Shown: positions 43,491-54,000 of the stretch, piece after piece
Numbering within the stretch: position 1 is the stretch's first letter
Layout of the letters: each line of letters begins with the position of its first letter
Assembly (NCBI GenBank): GCA_018267915.1
Contig: JAFDXN010000031.1
Coordinates: 248,001 to 312,000, forward strand
Direction: 5' to 3'
DNA from: Bacteroidota bacterium
GTDB taxonomy: Bacteria > Bacteroidota > Bacteroidia > Chitinophagales > Chitinophagaceae
Length of the DNA: 64,000 nt
Program-made: the position numbers and the translations under genes
The notes under the pieces: generated by a model
Databases searched by the model: none
What the model was told of the DNA's origin: nothing
Seen by the model: the letters and a program-made list of their open reading frames with translations, nothing else

Positions 43491-45233
43491 ATGGCAACGA
43501 ACACAACCACAAGTAAACGTATATCTCAAAAACGCCAGGCTACCGTCAGGGTGCTGATACTGCTGGCTATATTGATATTGGCCAATATGCTTGCCTCCCG
43601 TTTCCACTACGGCCTTGATATGACCGGGGAGAAACGCTTTACCCTCTCGCAATCGACAAAGAAGCTGCTGCGCAACATGAAAGATGTAGCAGTGGTGGAC
43701 GTTTACCTGAAGGGAAAGATGCCGGCTGATTTTATAAGGCTGCAGGAGGCCGTGCGCGACCGTATGCAGTCCTTCAAGGAGTATTCGGGTGGTCACATCA
43801 TCGTGCATTACATCGATCCCTTTGAGGGCAAGGCCGAAGAGGAAAAGAAAGACATTTACCAGCAGTTGGCGCAGAAGGGCGTAGTGGGCCGGCCGGTGAG
43901 CGAGGGCGACGGCGCGGAGTATTCGGAAAAAATGATCTTTCCCTATGCCTTGGTCAATTACAAGGGCAAGTCATCACCTGTAGAGCTCATAGAGAACCAC
44001 ACGGGAGCCACCCGTGTCGAAGTACTGAATTATTCGGAATCGCTGCTGGAATACAAGTTTGCTTCTGCCATTAACAGGCTCGATCGCAATGTGCAGCCCA
44101 GCATAGCGTACCTCGTAGGCAATGGTGAGTCATTGGGCCTGCAAAACTGGTACATGCTGAAGACCCTGGGCATGAACTACAAAGTGGATACCCTCGATCT
44201 TACGGCCATCAGGCACATACCCTCCACTTACGATGCGGTTATCATAAATAAACCAACGGACAGTTTCAGCGATATCAACAAATTTGTCATCGACCAGTAT
44301 GTGATGAAGGGAGGCCACGTGCTCTGGTGCCTGGATATGCTGCACACCTATATGGACAGCCTGCAAAAATCGGCGCAGTTCGTTACTACCGACTTCAACC
44401 TGAACCTCGACGATATCCTTTTTCGCTACGGCGTGCGCGTTAACAGCGACTTTATCGAAGACCTGCAATGCAACCTCCAGTCGATGATCGTCGGCATGGA
44501 TGCCAACGGCCAGCCTATCTGGGATAAGAAGCCGTGGATATACATGCCCTATTTTACACCCTCCTCCAAACATCCCATTGTCAACAATATGGATGCCGTA
44601 ATGGGTGTATTCGTAAATAGCATCGACACCATTGCCAATAGCATCAGGAAGACGGTGTTGCTCTCATCTTCCAAATACAGCCGCACCACACCGTCGCCCG
44701 TCCGGGTGAATATCAGTATGCTCATGCATCCGCCCACGCCGGCCATGATGAATAAACCCTATCAACCCGTCGCCGTCTTGCTGGAAGGAAAGTTTAGTTC
44801 CATTTTCCAGAACAGGCTGCCTGCAAGCTTTCTACACCTGCTCGATTCGCTGGGACCTCAATACCATTACAGGAATGCGTGCGATAGTCCCACCAGTATG
44901 ATAGTAATATCCGATGGCGACGTATTTCTGAATGATGTCTCGCAGAGCAGCGGCCCGATGGAAATGGGCTTCTGGAAGTACACTACAAGCTTATATGCCA
45001 ATAAGTCTTTTTTGCTCAACTGCCTTGAGTACATGACCGACCATTCGGGGCTACTGGAGGCGCGCTCTAAAGACAACCGCCTGCGTTTGCTGGATGATGG
45101 CCGCGTGAAAGCAGAGCGGAAAAAGTGGCAGATCATCAATATCGGTATCCCGATAGCCTTTGTGCTGGTGTTCGCATCCTGCTATCTCTTTTTCAGGAAG
45201 CGGAAATACGAGAAGGCATCAGGAAACGCTTAA
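43491..45233 (+). CDS. gldG: Gliding motility ABC transporter substrate-binding protein GldG
   Basis: 580 residues, normal for GldG. One N-terminal membrane segment (VLILLAILILANMLASRF), a long periplasmic part with the YGLDMTGEKRFTLSQSTKKL start and the GATRVEVLNYSESLLEYKF segment, and a C-terminal membrane segment (IGIPIAFVLVFASCYLFF). Acts with GldF and GldA in the ABC complex. The gene order gldF-gldG-DUF4340 with gaps of 10 and 9 bases shows an operon. Confidence 0.94.
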   Translation: MATNTTTSKRISQKRQATVRVLILLAILILANMLASRFHYGLDMTGEKRFTLSQSTKKLLRNMKDVAVVDVYLKGKMPADFIRLQEAVRDRMQSFKEYSGGHIIVHYIDPFEGKAEEEKKDIYQQLAQKGVVGRPVSEGDGAEYSEKMIFPYALVNYKGKSSPVELIENHTGATRVEVLNYSESLLEYKFASAINRLDRNVQPSIAYLVGNGESLGLQNWYMLKTLGMNYKVDTLDLTAIRHIPSTYDAVIINKPTDSFSDINKFVIDQYVMKGGHVLWCLDMLHTYMDSLQKSAQFVTTDFNLNLDDILFRYGVRVNSDFIEDLQCNLQSMIVGMDANGQPIWDKKPWIYMPYFTPSSKHPIVNNMDAVMGVFVNSIDTIANSIRKTVLLSSSKYSRTTPSPVRVNISMLMHPPTPAMMNKPYQPVAVLLEGKFSSIFQNRLPASFLHLLDSLGPQYHYRNACDSPTSMIVISDGDVFLNDVSQSSGPMEMGFWKYTTSLYANKSFLLNCLEYMTDHSGLLEARSKDNRLRLLDDGRVKAERKKWQIINIGIPIAFVLVFASCYLFFRKRKYEKASGNA

Positions 45234-45242
45234 AAGAAAAAC

Positions 45243-46304
45243 ATGCAAAAGACCTTATTATACATCGTGCTGCTGGCCATTCTGGGTTTTGGCGTGTACT
45301 ACTTTATCTTCAACAATAAAGAGAACGGTTTTTCTTCGTCCGATGCCGCTTTCACTATACGCGACACCGGCGTACTCAGTAAAATATTCTTGTCCGACAA
45401 TTCAGGTCAGTCGGTATTGCTCGAGCGCAACAACGACAATAGCTGGACGGTAAATAAGAAATACAAAGCACTATCATCGCCAATGCACACCCTGCTTGAG
45501 ACCATGGCCATGCAGGTGGCTGCCTATCCTGTGCCCGCCAATATGCACAATACAGTAGTGAAGGACATGACGGGTAATTCCCTTAAAGTAGAACTGTACG
45601 GCAAGGGCGGACAGAAGATGAAAGTGTTTTACGTAGGCGGACAGGTGCATAAGGACGACGGGTCGTATATGCTGATAGAGGGTGCGGAAACACCTTACGT
45701 GGTTAAAGTGCCGGGCTTCACCGGCTACCTGATGCCGCGCTATCCCATTAAGCTAGAGGATTGGCGCGACCGCACGGTTTTCAACATTCCTCCAACGGAT
45801 ATTAAAAGCGTTTCGGTGCAATATCCTGCTGAACCATTGAATTCATTTACCGTTAAGCAGGATGCTGCAGGCAAAGTTGGTGTGGATGCCGATCCCGGGG
45901 TCATAAGTCACTTTCAGCTCAATGAGCGCCGGGCCAAACTCTACCTCACCTACTTTGAAAAGATCTATTGCGAGGGCTACACAAACGGTACCTATGGAAT
46001 GGACTCTGTATTACGAGTTACGCCCAAACGTTGCAGCATAGACGTGACGGATAAAAGCAACAAAACAGCGCATGTGGACATCTACTGGCGGCCCATTGGG
46101 CGGAGGAGTAAGAACATGCTGCGTTCCAACCCCCAGGTTCCCGACGAGTATGATGCAGACAGGTTCTATGCAGTGATGAACGATAACAAGGATACAGCCG
46201 TGGTGCAGATATACACTTTTTACAAGCTGTTCCACAAAGCCTTTGAATTTTACGAGGCCGATGAACCTCAGAAGGAATTTTCAGTAGTACCCGAAAGGAA
46301 ATAA
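45243..46304 (+). CDS. DUF4340 domain-containing membrane-anchored protein
   Basis: 353 residues with a single N-terminal membrane anchor (LLYIVLLAILGFGVYYFIF) and a periplasmic part that fits DUF4340 (SDNSGQSVLLERNNDNSWTV, then YMLIEGAETPYVVKVPGFTG and IKLEDWRDRTVFN). DUF4340 genes often follow GldG-type ABC auxiliary genes, and the 9-base gap to gldG supports a role in the same complex; its exact function is unknown. Transcription ends at the hairpin at 46307. Confidence 0.85.
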   Translation: MQKTLLYIVLLAILGFGVYYFIFNNKENGFSSSDAAFTIRDTGVLSKIFLSDNSGQSVLLERNNDNSWTVNKKYKALSSPMHTLLETMAMQVAAYPVPANMHNTVVKDMTGNSLKVELYGKGGQKMKVFYVGGQVHKDDGSYMLIEGAETPYVVKVPGFTGYLMPRYPIKLEDWRDRTVFNIPPTDIKSVSVQYPAEPLNSFTVKQDAAGKVGVDADPGVISHFQLNERRAKLYLTYFEKIYCEGYTNGTYGMDSVLRVTPKRCSIDVTDKSNKTAHVDIYWRPIGRRSKNMLRSNPQVPDEYDADRFYAVMNDNKDTAVVQIYTFYKLFHKAFEFYEADEPQKEFSVVPERK

Positions 46305-46306
46305 AA

Positions 46307-46337
46307 AACCTCCCGCTATTACAGGAGGTTCCCTTTA
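46307..46337. terminator. Terminator between convergent genes
   Basis: AACCTCC / GGAGGTT stem with a ~10-base loop, preceded by AAAAA and followed by CCCTTT; can serve both the DUF4340 gene and the minus-strand T9SS protein gene. Confidence 0.6.
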
Positions 46338-46349
46338 TGTGTTACGTTA

Positions 46350-48323
46350 TCAGTTCAGCTTGATCCACTGTTTGGTTTCCGTGAAGTTCTTCATTTCTGC
46401 GCTAAGGGTATAAACGCCTGCGGGCAGTTTGCTTACGTCGAATGTGATGCATGTCTTATTGCCGGGGAGATACCTGGAATATTCCTTCACCACCTGGCCG
46501 TTCACATTCATAAGCCGGAATGTTGCATTGCCGGCTTTGCCTTCAATGCTAACGCTCAAGCTTGTTTTAGCGGGGTTGGGGTACAACGTCAGGCTGCTCA
46601 TCGAAGCGATATTGCCCACCGATACTGGCTGATAGGTTACGGTTGCAGTATCTACTTCACCAAGGCCCAGGTTGTAGTAAGTGCCTGAAGGTGTAGTAGT
46701 CAATTTCACCGGGCGCACCATATAATATTGCAGCCCGTCGGTGCCCACTGTATCAAGGTATGAAGGCATTGCCAGCATGGGCGATATTTTCTGGTAGCTA
46801 CCATATGCAGTTGCGCAGCGATACACATAATAGCCATGCACCGCAGTGTCTGGTGAGGCAGTCCACGTGAGCAGCGCACCTGAATCAGCAAATGTGTTGA
46901 TCGCCAGGTTCGATACCGGTTTGATGTAATCTGTCCGTAGCGTCAGGTCACCCATAAGGCCGGCGTGCACCCAGGTGGCACCATAGTTGAAGTTCTGGCT
47001 AAGGTATAGCGTTTGGTTGTTTTGGGATACCAGCGCGTCGTAGCCAATATTTTCGCCCAATGCCATATGGTGGAAGAACCAGTGCGGCCTGCCCGACCAG
47101 CATACGGTGAGCGCCGGTACATCTGAGCATAGCGGCGCACGCATGAAGTCATTTTGCGCATTCCAGTCGCCGAAGTAGCTGCCGAAGAGCATGGTAAATA
47201 TGCCATTTACGTTATTGGTGGTGAAGTCGCTGGTGCTGCCTATGCCGCCAGCACTCTGGAAAGAACCCCCGCCACAGCCGTATGACCATTGGTAGGAATC
47301 CGTATTCAGGGTGGATATATAGGATATTGATTTTACGCTATCAGTACCTACCAGCGGCGGAAAGTTGCGGAAGCCGGTGGCTGCAAAGGCCTCGCCGCCA
47401 AAAGCGCCGAAGTTATCGCTGATGAGCGCACGGTGCACCACGGCCAGAGAGTCCCACTTGTAAACATGGTCCTTGTTCAGGTAGCTGCGCATCATGGCGA
47501 TCTCTGTTTTATTAAACAGGGGCATGTCGTAGAAGTCAATGCGGCTCACCTGCAGCCTGTTTGGCGTGGGGATGCCGTCCTGGTCCCACTTGCCGTCGCC
47601 GGGTTTGTTACGGTTGGCTACATAGCCGGCGCTGGTATCATTGACAGTATTATCTGTCCAAAGGCCGTCCATATTGCCATAGTAAAGATCGGCTGGCCAG
47701 GCACCGAGGTGGTCAGGGTGACCGTCGGGGTTGATATCACCGCTGTATGGCACGGCAATATGACCAACGATCAGCACCGCCCTCAGGCGGGGATTGGTAT
47801 TGTAGACGTTCTTAATTGTTGCCTTTACTACGGAATCAGGTACGTTCCTTGAAATATCATAGCGTATCACTTCCCAGCCATCGGCGCGGATGTCATTCTT
47901 AAGGCGACTCAGTTCTGCCGACAGCGAATCAGTGAAAGTGGAATCAACCAGCATGATAAGCGCACCTTTGCTGTGCAGGGCCGGCGATCTGATGCCGGCG
48001 AAAATATAGCCCTGCCCCGTGGCAGTGGTTCCGCTAGCAACAACCTGATACTCGTAGGCTGAATCGGCAACGACGTTATTATCAGTGTAAGTGCTATCCG
48101 CAGCTGTGAGTGTATCAATGGCTGTGCCCCATGACTGGGCTGTCTTGCTCTTGCGGTATATATAGTAGGTGGGATTGTCTGTATGTTTCACCCAAGACAA
48201 TTTGATGCCAGGCGGAGCAACCTGTACGGCAGCTGTCAGTTGTACGGCATAGTCAGCAGTAGTTTGTGCATTAACCGAGGTGTAAAAAAAGAATCCAAGA
48301 ATAATTAAGTAGAAATGCCTCAT
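46350..48323 (-). CDS. Secreted T9SS protein with gingipain-like (C25-like) fold, probably catalytically degenerate
   Basis: 657 residues. Signal peptide (LIILGFFFYTSVNAQ), a fibronectin-type-III-like domain (~25-110), a central ~350-residue domain, a second Fn3-like domain, and a type A T9SS sorting domain (LTLYPNPAKTSLSVSIEG to the end). The central part recalls peptidase C25: LRAVLIVGHIAVP and WPADLYYGNMDG. The catalytic GHG is replaced by YGCGGGSF and the expected Cys position reads FTMLFGSYFGDW, so protease activity is doubtful. Possibly a non-catalytic binding protein or a different C25-related family. Confidence 0.65.
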   Translation of the reverse strand: MRHFYLIILGFFFYTSVNAQTTADYAVQLTAAVQVAPPGIKLSWVKHTDNPTYYIYRKSKTAQSWGTAIDTLTAADSTYTDNNVVADSAYEYQVVASGTTATGQGYIFAGIRSPALHSKGALIMLVDSTFTDSLSAELSRLKNDIRADGWEVIRYDISRNVPDSVVKATIKNVYNTNPRLRAVLIVGHIAVPYSGDINPDGHPDHLGAWPADLYYGNMDGLWTDNTVNDTSAGYVANRNKPGDGKWDQDGIPTPNRLQVSRIDFYDMPLFNKTEIAMMRSYLNKDHVYKWDSLAVVHRALISDNFGAFGGEAFAATGFRNFPPLVGTDSVKSISYISTLNTDSYQWSYGCGGGSFQSAGGIGSTSDFTTNNVNGIFTMLFGSYFGDWNAQNDFMRAPLCSDVPALTVCWSGRPHWFFHHMALGENIGYDALVSQNNQTLYLSQNFNYGATWVHAGLMGDLTLRTDYIKPVSNLAINTFADSGALLTWTASPDTAVHGYYVYRCATAYGSYQKISPMLAMPSYLDTVGTDGLQYYMVRPVKLTTTPSGTYYNLGLGEVDTATVTYQPVSVGNIASMSSLTLYPNPAKTSLSVSIEGKAGNATFRLMNVNGQVVKEYSRYLPGNKTCITFDVSKLPAGVYTLSAEMKNFTETKQWIKLN

Positions 48324-48466
48324 TTATGTATTGGTTTGTACGTAATAATAAGTTTTTCTTTGCGTTTTAGCTAATAATTTGCATAACCTTTAGATAAACA
48401 TATTTGTGGTGCTTAGGTATAAAAAGCCTAAGGTTAATTAATTTGCCGTCTCTTTTCCAATAGAAC

Positions 48467-50989
48467 ATGTCAATCAACGAGCAGCATACCACTATGAACC
48501 TATTGTGCAACTGGTGTCACGGCACCTGGCTGCTACATTCAAACGACGGCCCCGTAGGGGATATAATAACGGATAGCCGGAAAGTAAACGGTCCGGAGAA
48601 TGCCCTGTTCGTAGCCTTGAAAACAAAAGTGCGCGATGGGCATACGTTTATTGCCGACGCTTATGAAAAAGGCATTCGCAATTTCCTGGTGTCGCAGGAA
48701 ATGGATGTGCATGCTTATGGAGCGGCAAACTTCATCCTTGTAAAAGATACGCTACAGGCCCTGCAGCAGATAGCTGAAGTGTATAGGAAGCGCTTCGAGA
48801 TACCGGTGATTGGCATCACAGGAAGTAATGGGAAAACAATAATTAAGGAATGGTTATACCAGTTGTTGAGCCCCGACCATAATATGGTGCGAAGCCCGAA
48901 GAGCTACAATTCGCAGATCGGTGTGCCGATGTCGGTGTGGCTGCTGGAGCCGCAGCATGAGGTGGCTGTATTCGAGGCAGGTATTTCGCAGCCGGGCGAA
49001 ATGGAGCGCCTGGAGCGCATGATAAAGCCGACGATCGGCATATTCACCAACGTAGGCGAGGCTCATGATGAGGGTTTTCTGAATAAGCGACAGAAGATCA
49101 ACGAAAAGCTGCTCCTCTTCAGGCATGCAAAGCAACTGGTGTATTGCAAGGACTATCATGAACTGAATGAGTGTGTGTCGCAATACCTGCACCAGGCAAG
49201 GACCTTTGGTAATGAGCTTCCATTGCAGCTCTTTAGCTGGTCGCACAGAATGGAGAGCGATCTTCGGATAATGCAGTTGCAAAGCGAAAACGGTAAAACG
49301 AGTATAGAAGCGCTGTATCGAAACGAGACCGTTTCCATAATCATTCCGTTTACGGATCCTGCTTCAGTGGAGAACGCGATACACTGCTGGTGTGTTATGA
49401 TTCTTATGGGTATCGGCACGGAGCAGATAAAGGAACGCATGCTGCAACTACATGCGGTATCAATGCGGCTGGAACTGAAGCATGGAATCAATGGTTGTAC
49501 GGTGATCAACGATACTTACAACTCAGATCTCACTTCGCTGCGCATTGCCCTTGATTTCCTGGATCAGCAGCAGCAGCATATTCAGCACACCGTGATATTA
49601 TCTGATATACAGCATGGTATGGCTACGGACACGGACCTGTATGTGGAGGTGACCGAATTACTACAACAACATAATATCAAGCGCTTCATAGGCATAGGAC
49701 CAGCGCTGTACAAGAACAAAGCCGCCTTCAGGAATAATAAAAGGCTGCGCAGCGTATTCTTCAAGTCAACGGAGGATTTTCTTAAAAAGTTTCACTTGAT
49801 CACTTTTGAGCACGAGGCGATACTGCTTAAGGGTTCCCGCGAATTTTCCTTTGAGAAGATCAGTATCCTGCTGGAGCAGGAAATACACCAAAGCGTGCTT
49901 ACCGTCGATCTGTCGGCGCTGTCGCACAACGTGGATGTATTCCGTTCTTACCTGGAGCCGGGAGTGAAAACAATGGCCATTGTGAAGGCTTATTCCTACG
50001 GGCACGGCAGCTATGAGATCGCGAACCAGCTACAGTATTCGGGTGTTGATTACCTGGCGGTAGCTTATACGGATGAGGGCGTGGCGCTAAGAAAGATGGG
50101 TATAACTATGCCTATCATGGTTATGAGCCCCGACATGGGATCCTTTGACAGAATGATAGCATGGAAGCTGGAGCCGGAAATATATAACATGCGTTCGTAC
50201 AAAGCATTTACGGCCATAGCCGAAATGCTGAACGTGAAGGATTATCCCATACATATCAAGCTGGATACGGGCATGCACCGCCTTGGCTTTATGCAAAATG
50301 AAACTGCAGCGCTCAAGAGGCAGCTAACCAGCAATCCGCATATAAAGATCGCCACGATCTTCAGCCATCTTGCAGCCAGTGAAGACGGGCAGCACGACGC
50401 GTACACACGCGAGCAGGCAGAACTGTTCAGGCAAATGAGTGATGATATCATTTCAGCCTTGCCGTACAAACCGCTAAGGCATATATGCAATTCGGCCGGT
50501 ATTGTGAGACATAAAGACCTGCACTTCGATATGGTGCGCCTGGGCATAGGCCTCTACGGCGTGGATAGCAGCAGTGCTATGCAAGGGCAGCTAAAGCAGA
50601 TCGGCACGCTCAAAACCATTATTGCACAGATCAAAACGCTGCATGAGGGTCAGACCGTGGGATACAGTCGCAGGGGAGTGATCAAGGGTGATATGCGCAT
50701 CGCTACCATCTGCATCGGCTATGCCGACGGTTATCCGCGCGCGCTTGGTAATGGTAAAGCTCATGTGCTGATACACGGCAAGCCTGCAAAAGTAATTGGC
50801 GCTGTGGCTATGGATATGTGCATGGTGGACGTGACCGATATTCCTGATGCAAAGGAAGGCGACGAGGCGATAGTCTTTAGTCCGGACCTGCCGCTGGAGC
50901 AACTGGCTGAATGGTCAGGCACTATTTCCTATGAAATCATGACCGGCATTTCGCAGCGGGTGAAACGCGTGTACACCCAGGACCAGTAA
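48467..50989 (+). CDS. murF-alr: Bifunctional MurF ligase / alanine racemase
   Basis: 840 residues. Residues 1-~455 are MurF (UDP-MurNAc-tripeptide:D-Ala-D-Ala ligase): ITGSNGKTIIKEWL P-loop, NSQIGVPMSVWLLEP, and the C-terminal ligase domain with NDTYNSDLTSL. Residues ~470-840 are alanine racemase: PLP-lysine in MAIVKAYSYGHGSY and the catalytic Tyr of GYSRRG region, ending with SYEIMTGISQRVKRVY. The fusion is characteristic of Bacteroidota: the racemase makes the D-alanine that MurF uses. The P-loop has Ile where Thr is usual after GSNGKT. Essential for peptidoglycan precursor synthesis. Stands alone. Confidence 0.95.
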   Translation: MSINEQHTTMNLLCNWCHGTWLLHSNDGPVGDIITDSRKVNGPENALFVALKTKVRDGHTFIADAYEKGIRNFLVSQEMDVHAYGAANFILVKDTLQALQQIAEVYRKRFEIPVIGITGSNGKTIIKEWLYQLLSPDHNMVRSPKSYNSQIGVPMSVWLLEPQHEVAVFEAGISQPGEMERLERMIKPTIGIFTNVGEAHDEGFLNKRQKINEKLLLFRHAKQLVYCKDYHELNECVSQYLHQARTFGNELPLQLFSWSHRMESDLRIMQLQSENGKTSIEALYRNETVSIIIPFTDPASVENAIHCWCVMILMGIGTEQIKERMLQLHAVSMRLELKHGINGCTVINDTYNSDLTSLRIALDFLDQQQQHIQHTVILSDIQHGMATDTDLYVEVTELLQQHNIKRFIGIGPALYKNKAAFRNNKRLRSVFFKSTEDFLKKFHLITFEHEAILLKGSREFSFEKISILLEQEIHQSVLTVDLSALSHNVDVFRSYLEPGVKTMAIVKAYSYGHGSYEIANQLQYSGVDYLAVAYTDEGVALRKMGITMPIMVMSPDMGSFDRMIAWKLEPEIYNMRSYKAFTAIAEMLNVKDYPIHIKLDTGMHRLGFMQNETAALKRQLTSNPHIKIATIFSHLAASEDGQHDAYTREQAELFRQMSDDIISALPYKPLRHICNSAGIVRHKDLHFDMVRLGIGLYGVDSSSAMQGQLKQIGTLKTIIAQIKTLHEGQTVGYSRRGVIKGDMRIATICIGYADGYPRALGNGKAHVLIHGKPAKVIGAVAMDMCMVDVTDIPDAKEGDEAIVFSPDLPLEQLAEWSGTISYEIMTGISQRVKRVYTQDQ

Positions 50990-51019
50990 TTAACTTCCAC
51001 AAAAAGCTCAAAAAAAAGA

Positions 51020-51044
51020 ACAGCCCCGCTTTAGGCGGGGCTGT
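51020..51044 (-). terminator. Terminator between convergent murF-alr and metalloprotease genes
   Basis: 10-bp perfect stem ACAGCCCCGC / GCGGGGCTGT with a 5-base loop. On the minus strand it is followed by a T-rich tail (TTCTTTTTTT), so it mainly ends the metalloprotease transcript; it may also act on the plus strand. Confidence 0.85.
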
Positions 51045-51073
51045 CTCTCATCTTTATTGTTATCTGTCAGGTC

Positions 51074-54000
51074 CTATTTTGCAATGGTCACTTTTGCTGT
51101 GCCGGTGTTGCCGGTCTCATCCTTAATAACCAGGAAGTATTCACCTGCCGGTAAATAAGAAAGATCCATTACTTTCTTTGACTGGTTAACGACATCCTGG
51201 TGCAGTAAGCCCTGGCCCGTGATGTTGAATACGTCCACTTTCACGTTAACGTTGCTGCCCCAGTCAATCACCACCTGACCGCTGGTTGGGTTAGGATAGA
51301 TCTTCACATTGTCCATGTTGTAGCTTCCGATATCCAACAAAGAGATGGTCAGTACATTGGATGGGTTAGAGCGGCAACCTGTGCTTACGTTCACGCACCA
51401 GTATGGGCCCAGAACCGTTGGGTGGTAAGTATTGGTAGTGGCGCCCGGTATCAAACCGTTAGGGCCATACCATATATAGTCACCCGAACCTGTTGCTACC
51501 AGCATATTGCCTATAAGCGATAAGAGTGGAGTAGGTGGTGTGGGCGACAATGTCATAACTATTGACTGGCTTAAAGTATCACTGGTATAGCACTCACCAT
51601 CTGTCTGGTTCACGCGGAATGTCACAACGTCGCCGTTGAGCAGGCCGGTGCTGCTGAACGTGGTGCCGGTAGCTACCTGTGTACCGTTCACCAGCCAAAC
51701 TACATTCGGGTTAGTACCGAAGTTGCTGTATGTACCGGTAAATTGCACCAGCGAATCAAGGCAGCCCGGATTATTACCGAGTGTAATAGCAGCGCTGAGC
51801 GACGGTGTAGTTGAAGGCAGTACTGTTACCGTTATCGGGTTTGATGTGTCAACGGGGTTGTAGATACAAGAATTAACGATAGAGATAACTGCCGTAACAA
51901 CATCTCCGTCGTTAAGTGTATTGGTGCTGAATGTATTATTGGTAGCGCCCGGTACATTCACACCGTTCACCTGCCACTGTATTGTTTCGCCGATGTTGAG
52001 TGTTGTAGCCTGGAAGGTAACCCAGTGCGTAGCACATACCGGCATTGCTGCCGCTGTCATTATGGTAACTGTCTGACTATCGTAGCTGATCACTACTGTT
52101 ATCGGGTTAGATACGCCGCTGTCAGGCGAAGCGCAGCTTGCACTTGAGTGCAGCGTGGAAGTGATCACATCGCCGTTGTTAAAGGTGCCGGAGAACGTGT
52201 TGGTATTGCCCGGAGCGGCTACGCCGTTCACATACCATGTATAGGTAGGGCTGCTGCCGCCATTTGTTGGTGTTGCCTTGAAGGTAAGTACCTGGTTAGG
52301 GCAGCCCGGGTTGTTGCCGTTTATAAGCGCAATACTGTTCATCGGTGTAATAGTACCGTGAGTTACCGTCATGTAGTTAGAACTGCCTGTATCCGGTATG
52401 GCGCAAGGAGAGTTTGAAGTGATCTGAACGTGTACCTGGTCGCCAGTGTTAAGTGTGCTGGAGGTGTAAGAAGCACCTGTACCAACCTGCACGCCGTTTA
52501 CATACCATTTGTAGGTCGGGTTAGTGCCGGGGTTTACCGTGGCCACTACACCGTAAGTCAGGGTATCGCCTGTACAGCTTACGGGGTTGCCGCCAGTCAG
52601 ATCAATCGTTGCACTTGGTGCAATAATGCCGGAGTGCGTGATCGTGATACCGTTTGATACAGCGCTATCACTGCCGCATGTAGTGGCAAAGTAGATCTTT
52701 GCAGTTACCACGTCACCGTTAGCGAGTGTATTGCTGCTGTAAGTGGTTGTTGTTACGCCTGTGGAAACTCCGTTCACAAACCACTTGTAAGTCGGGTTTA
52801 CAACGTTATTAGCTGTAGCTGAAAAATTAAGCGTGTCGGTATTGCAGGAAACAGGCAAGCCATTCAATTGGGTAATGGCAACTGTGCCACCGCCTGCACC
52901 AGTACCAACTATGGTAATGGAATAATCTTCAGCCTGTCCGGATACCACGTTACAGGGATCGGGATTAGTAATGGCAGCCGTACGGTCGGTAACCACGCGC
53001 ATACGCAGTGGCGTACACGTAACCAGTGAAGGGTTAGTGATAACCGAAGGCACTACCCATGAAGTGGTGTGTGTTTCATTGTTCAGTGTGCCATCGTGGC
53101 TGTAAATAAGTTCTGAAGGAGCAAAGGTGCCATCATTGTTCATATCGAGGTAGACGCGAACCTTTTCTGTCCAGAAGCCCGTTTTAACTGAGAGCGTGTA
53201 AGTGCTGCCCGCATCCAGCGTTGCACCTTCCTTGCAAGACAGGTCCATGTAAGCAAGGTTGCCATCGCCATTGTAGCCACTGGTAGAGTAGTCGAGATAA
53301 GTGTAGCTAGCATCACTGATCTTCACTTCGCGAGGGCCCGCGTTAAAGGTATTGGCAGGCTGTGCCGTAGCTGTGTTACAGGCAGCTGCTGCGGGACCTG
53401 TGCCCGTAGCAACACCGCCGAGTGAACCCGTAAATCCGCCGCGGTAGCTAAGCAGGCCATTCAGCATCCTGGTTTTCTGTCCCGGGGTAAACCTGTTCTG
53501 GCAGCTCGAGTAGTCCATGAAGTTGTGCTGAACGTTGTTATAAGAAATGCCGGTACAAGGATTGGGATCCGAAGGACAATTGAACTGAGATTGTTTCTCA
53601 GGTTCCGTATCGCAAACGAGGTCTCCGGTGCTTGCACAAGGGCCGAGTGGCGGGCAAGTAGTAGGACCACCGCCCTCGAATGTGTGATACAGTGTCATTG
53701 CGTGGCCGATCTCGTGTGGCAGGGTGATCTCACCTGCTGTCGAGGTAAGGGCAAGCATGATAGTGCCATCCTCGTTAGCAGGTGCAGGAGCCAGGTAGGC
53801 GAAGCCGGCAGTGAACGGGCCAGGGCCTGTGCCATCTTCACCATCAATTTTATTCACGATCCAGATATTGTAGTAACGATCTACGGGCCACCTCGAAAGG
53901 TTTTTGATATTGATATCGGGTGTGCCTATGCCTGTGGCGCTTTGAACGCCGCCTGACGTATAATTGGTAACACCGCTGGCGTCGATACGCTCGATGCCGG

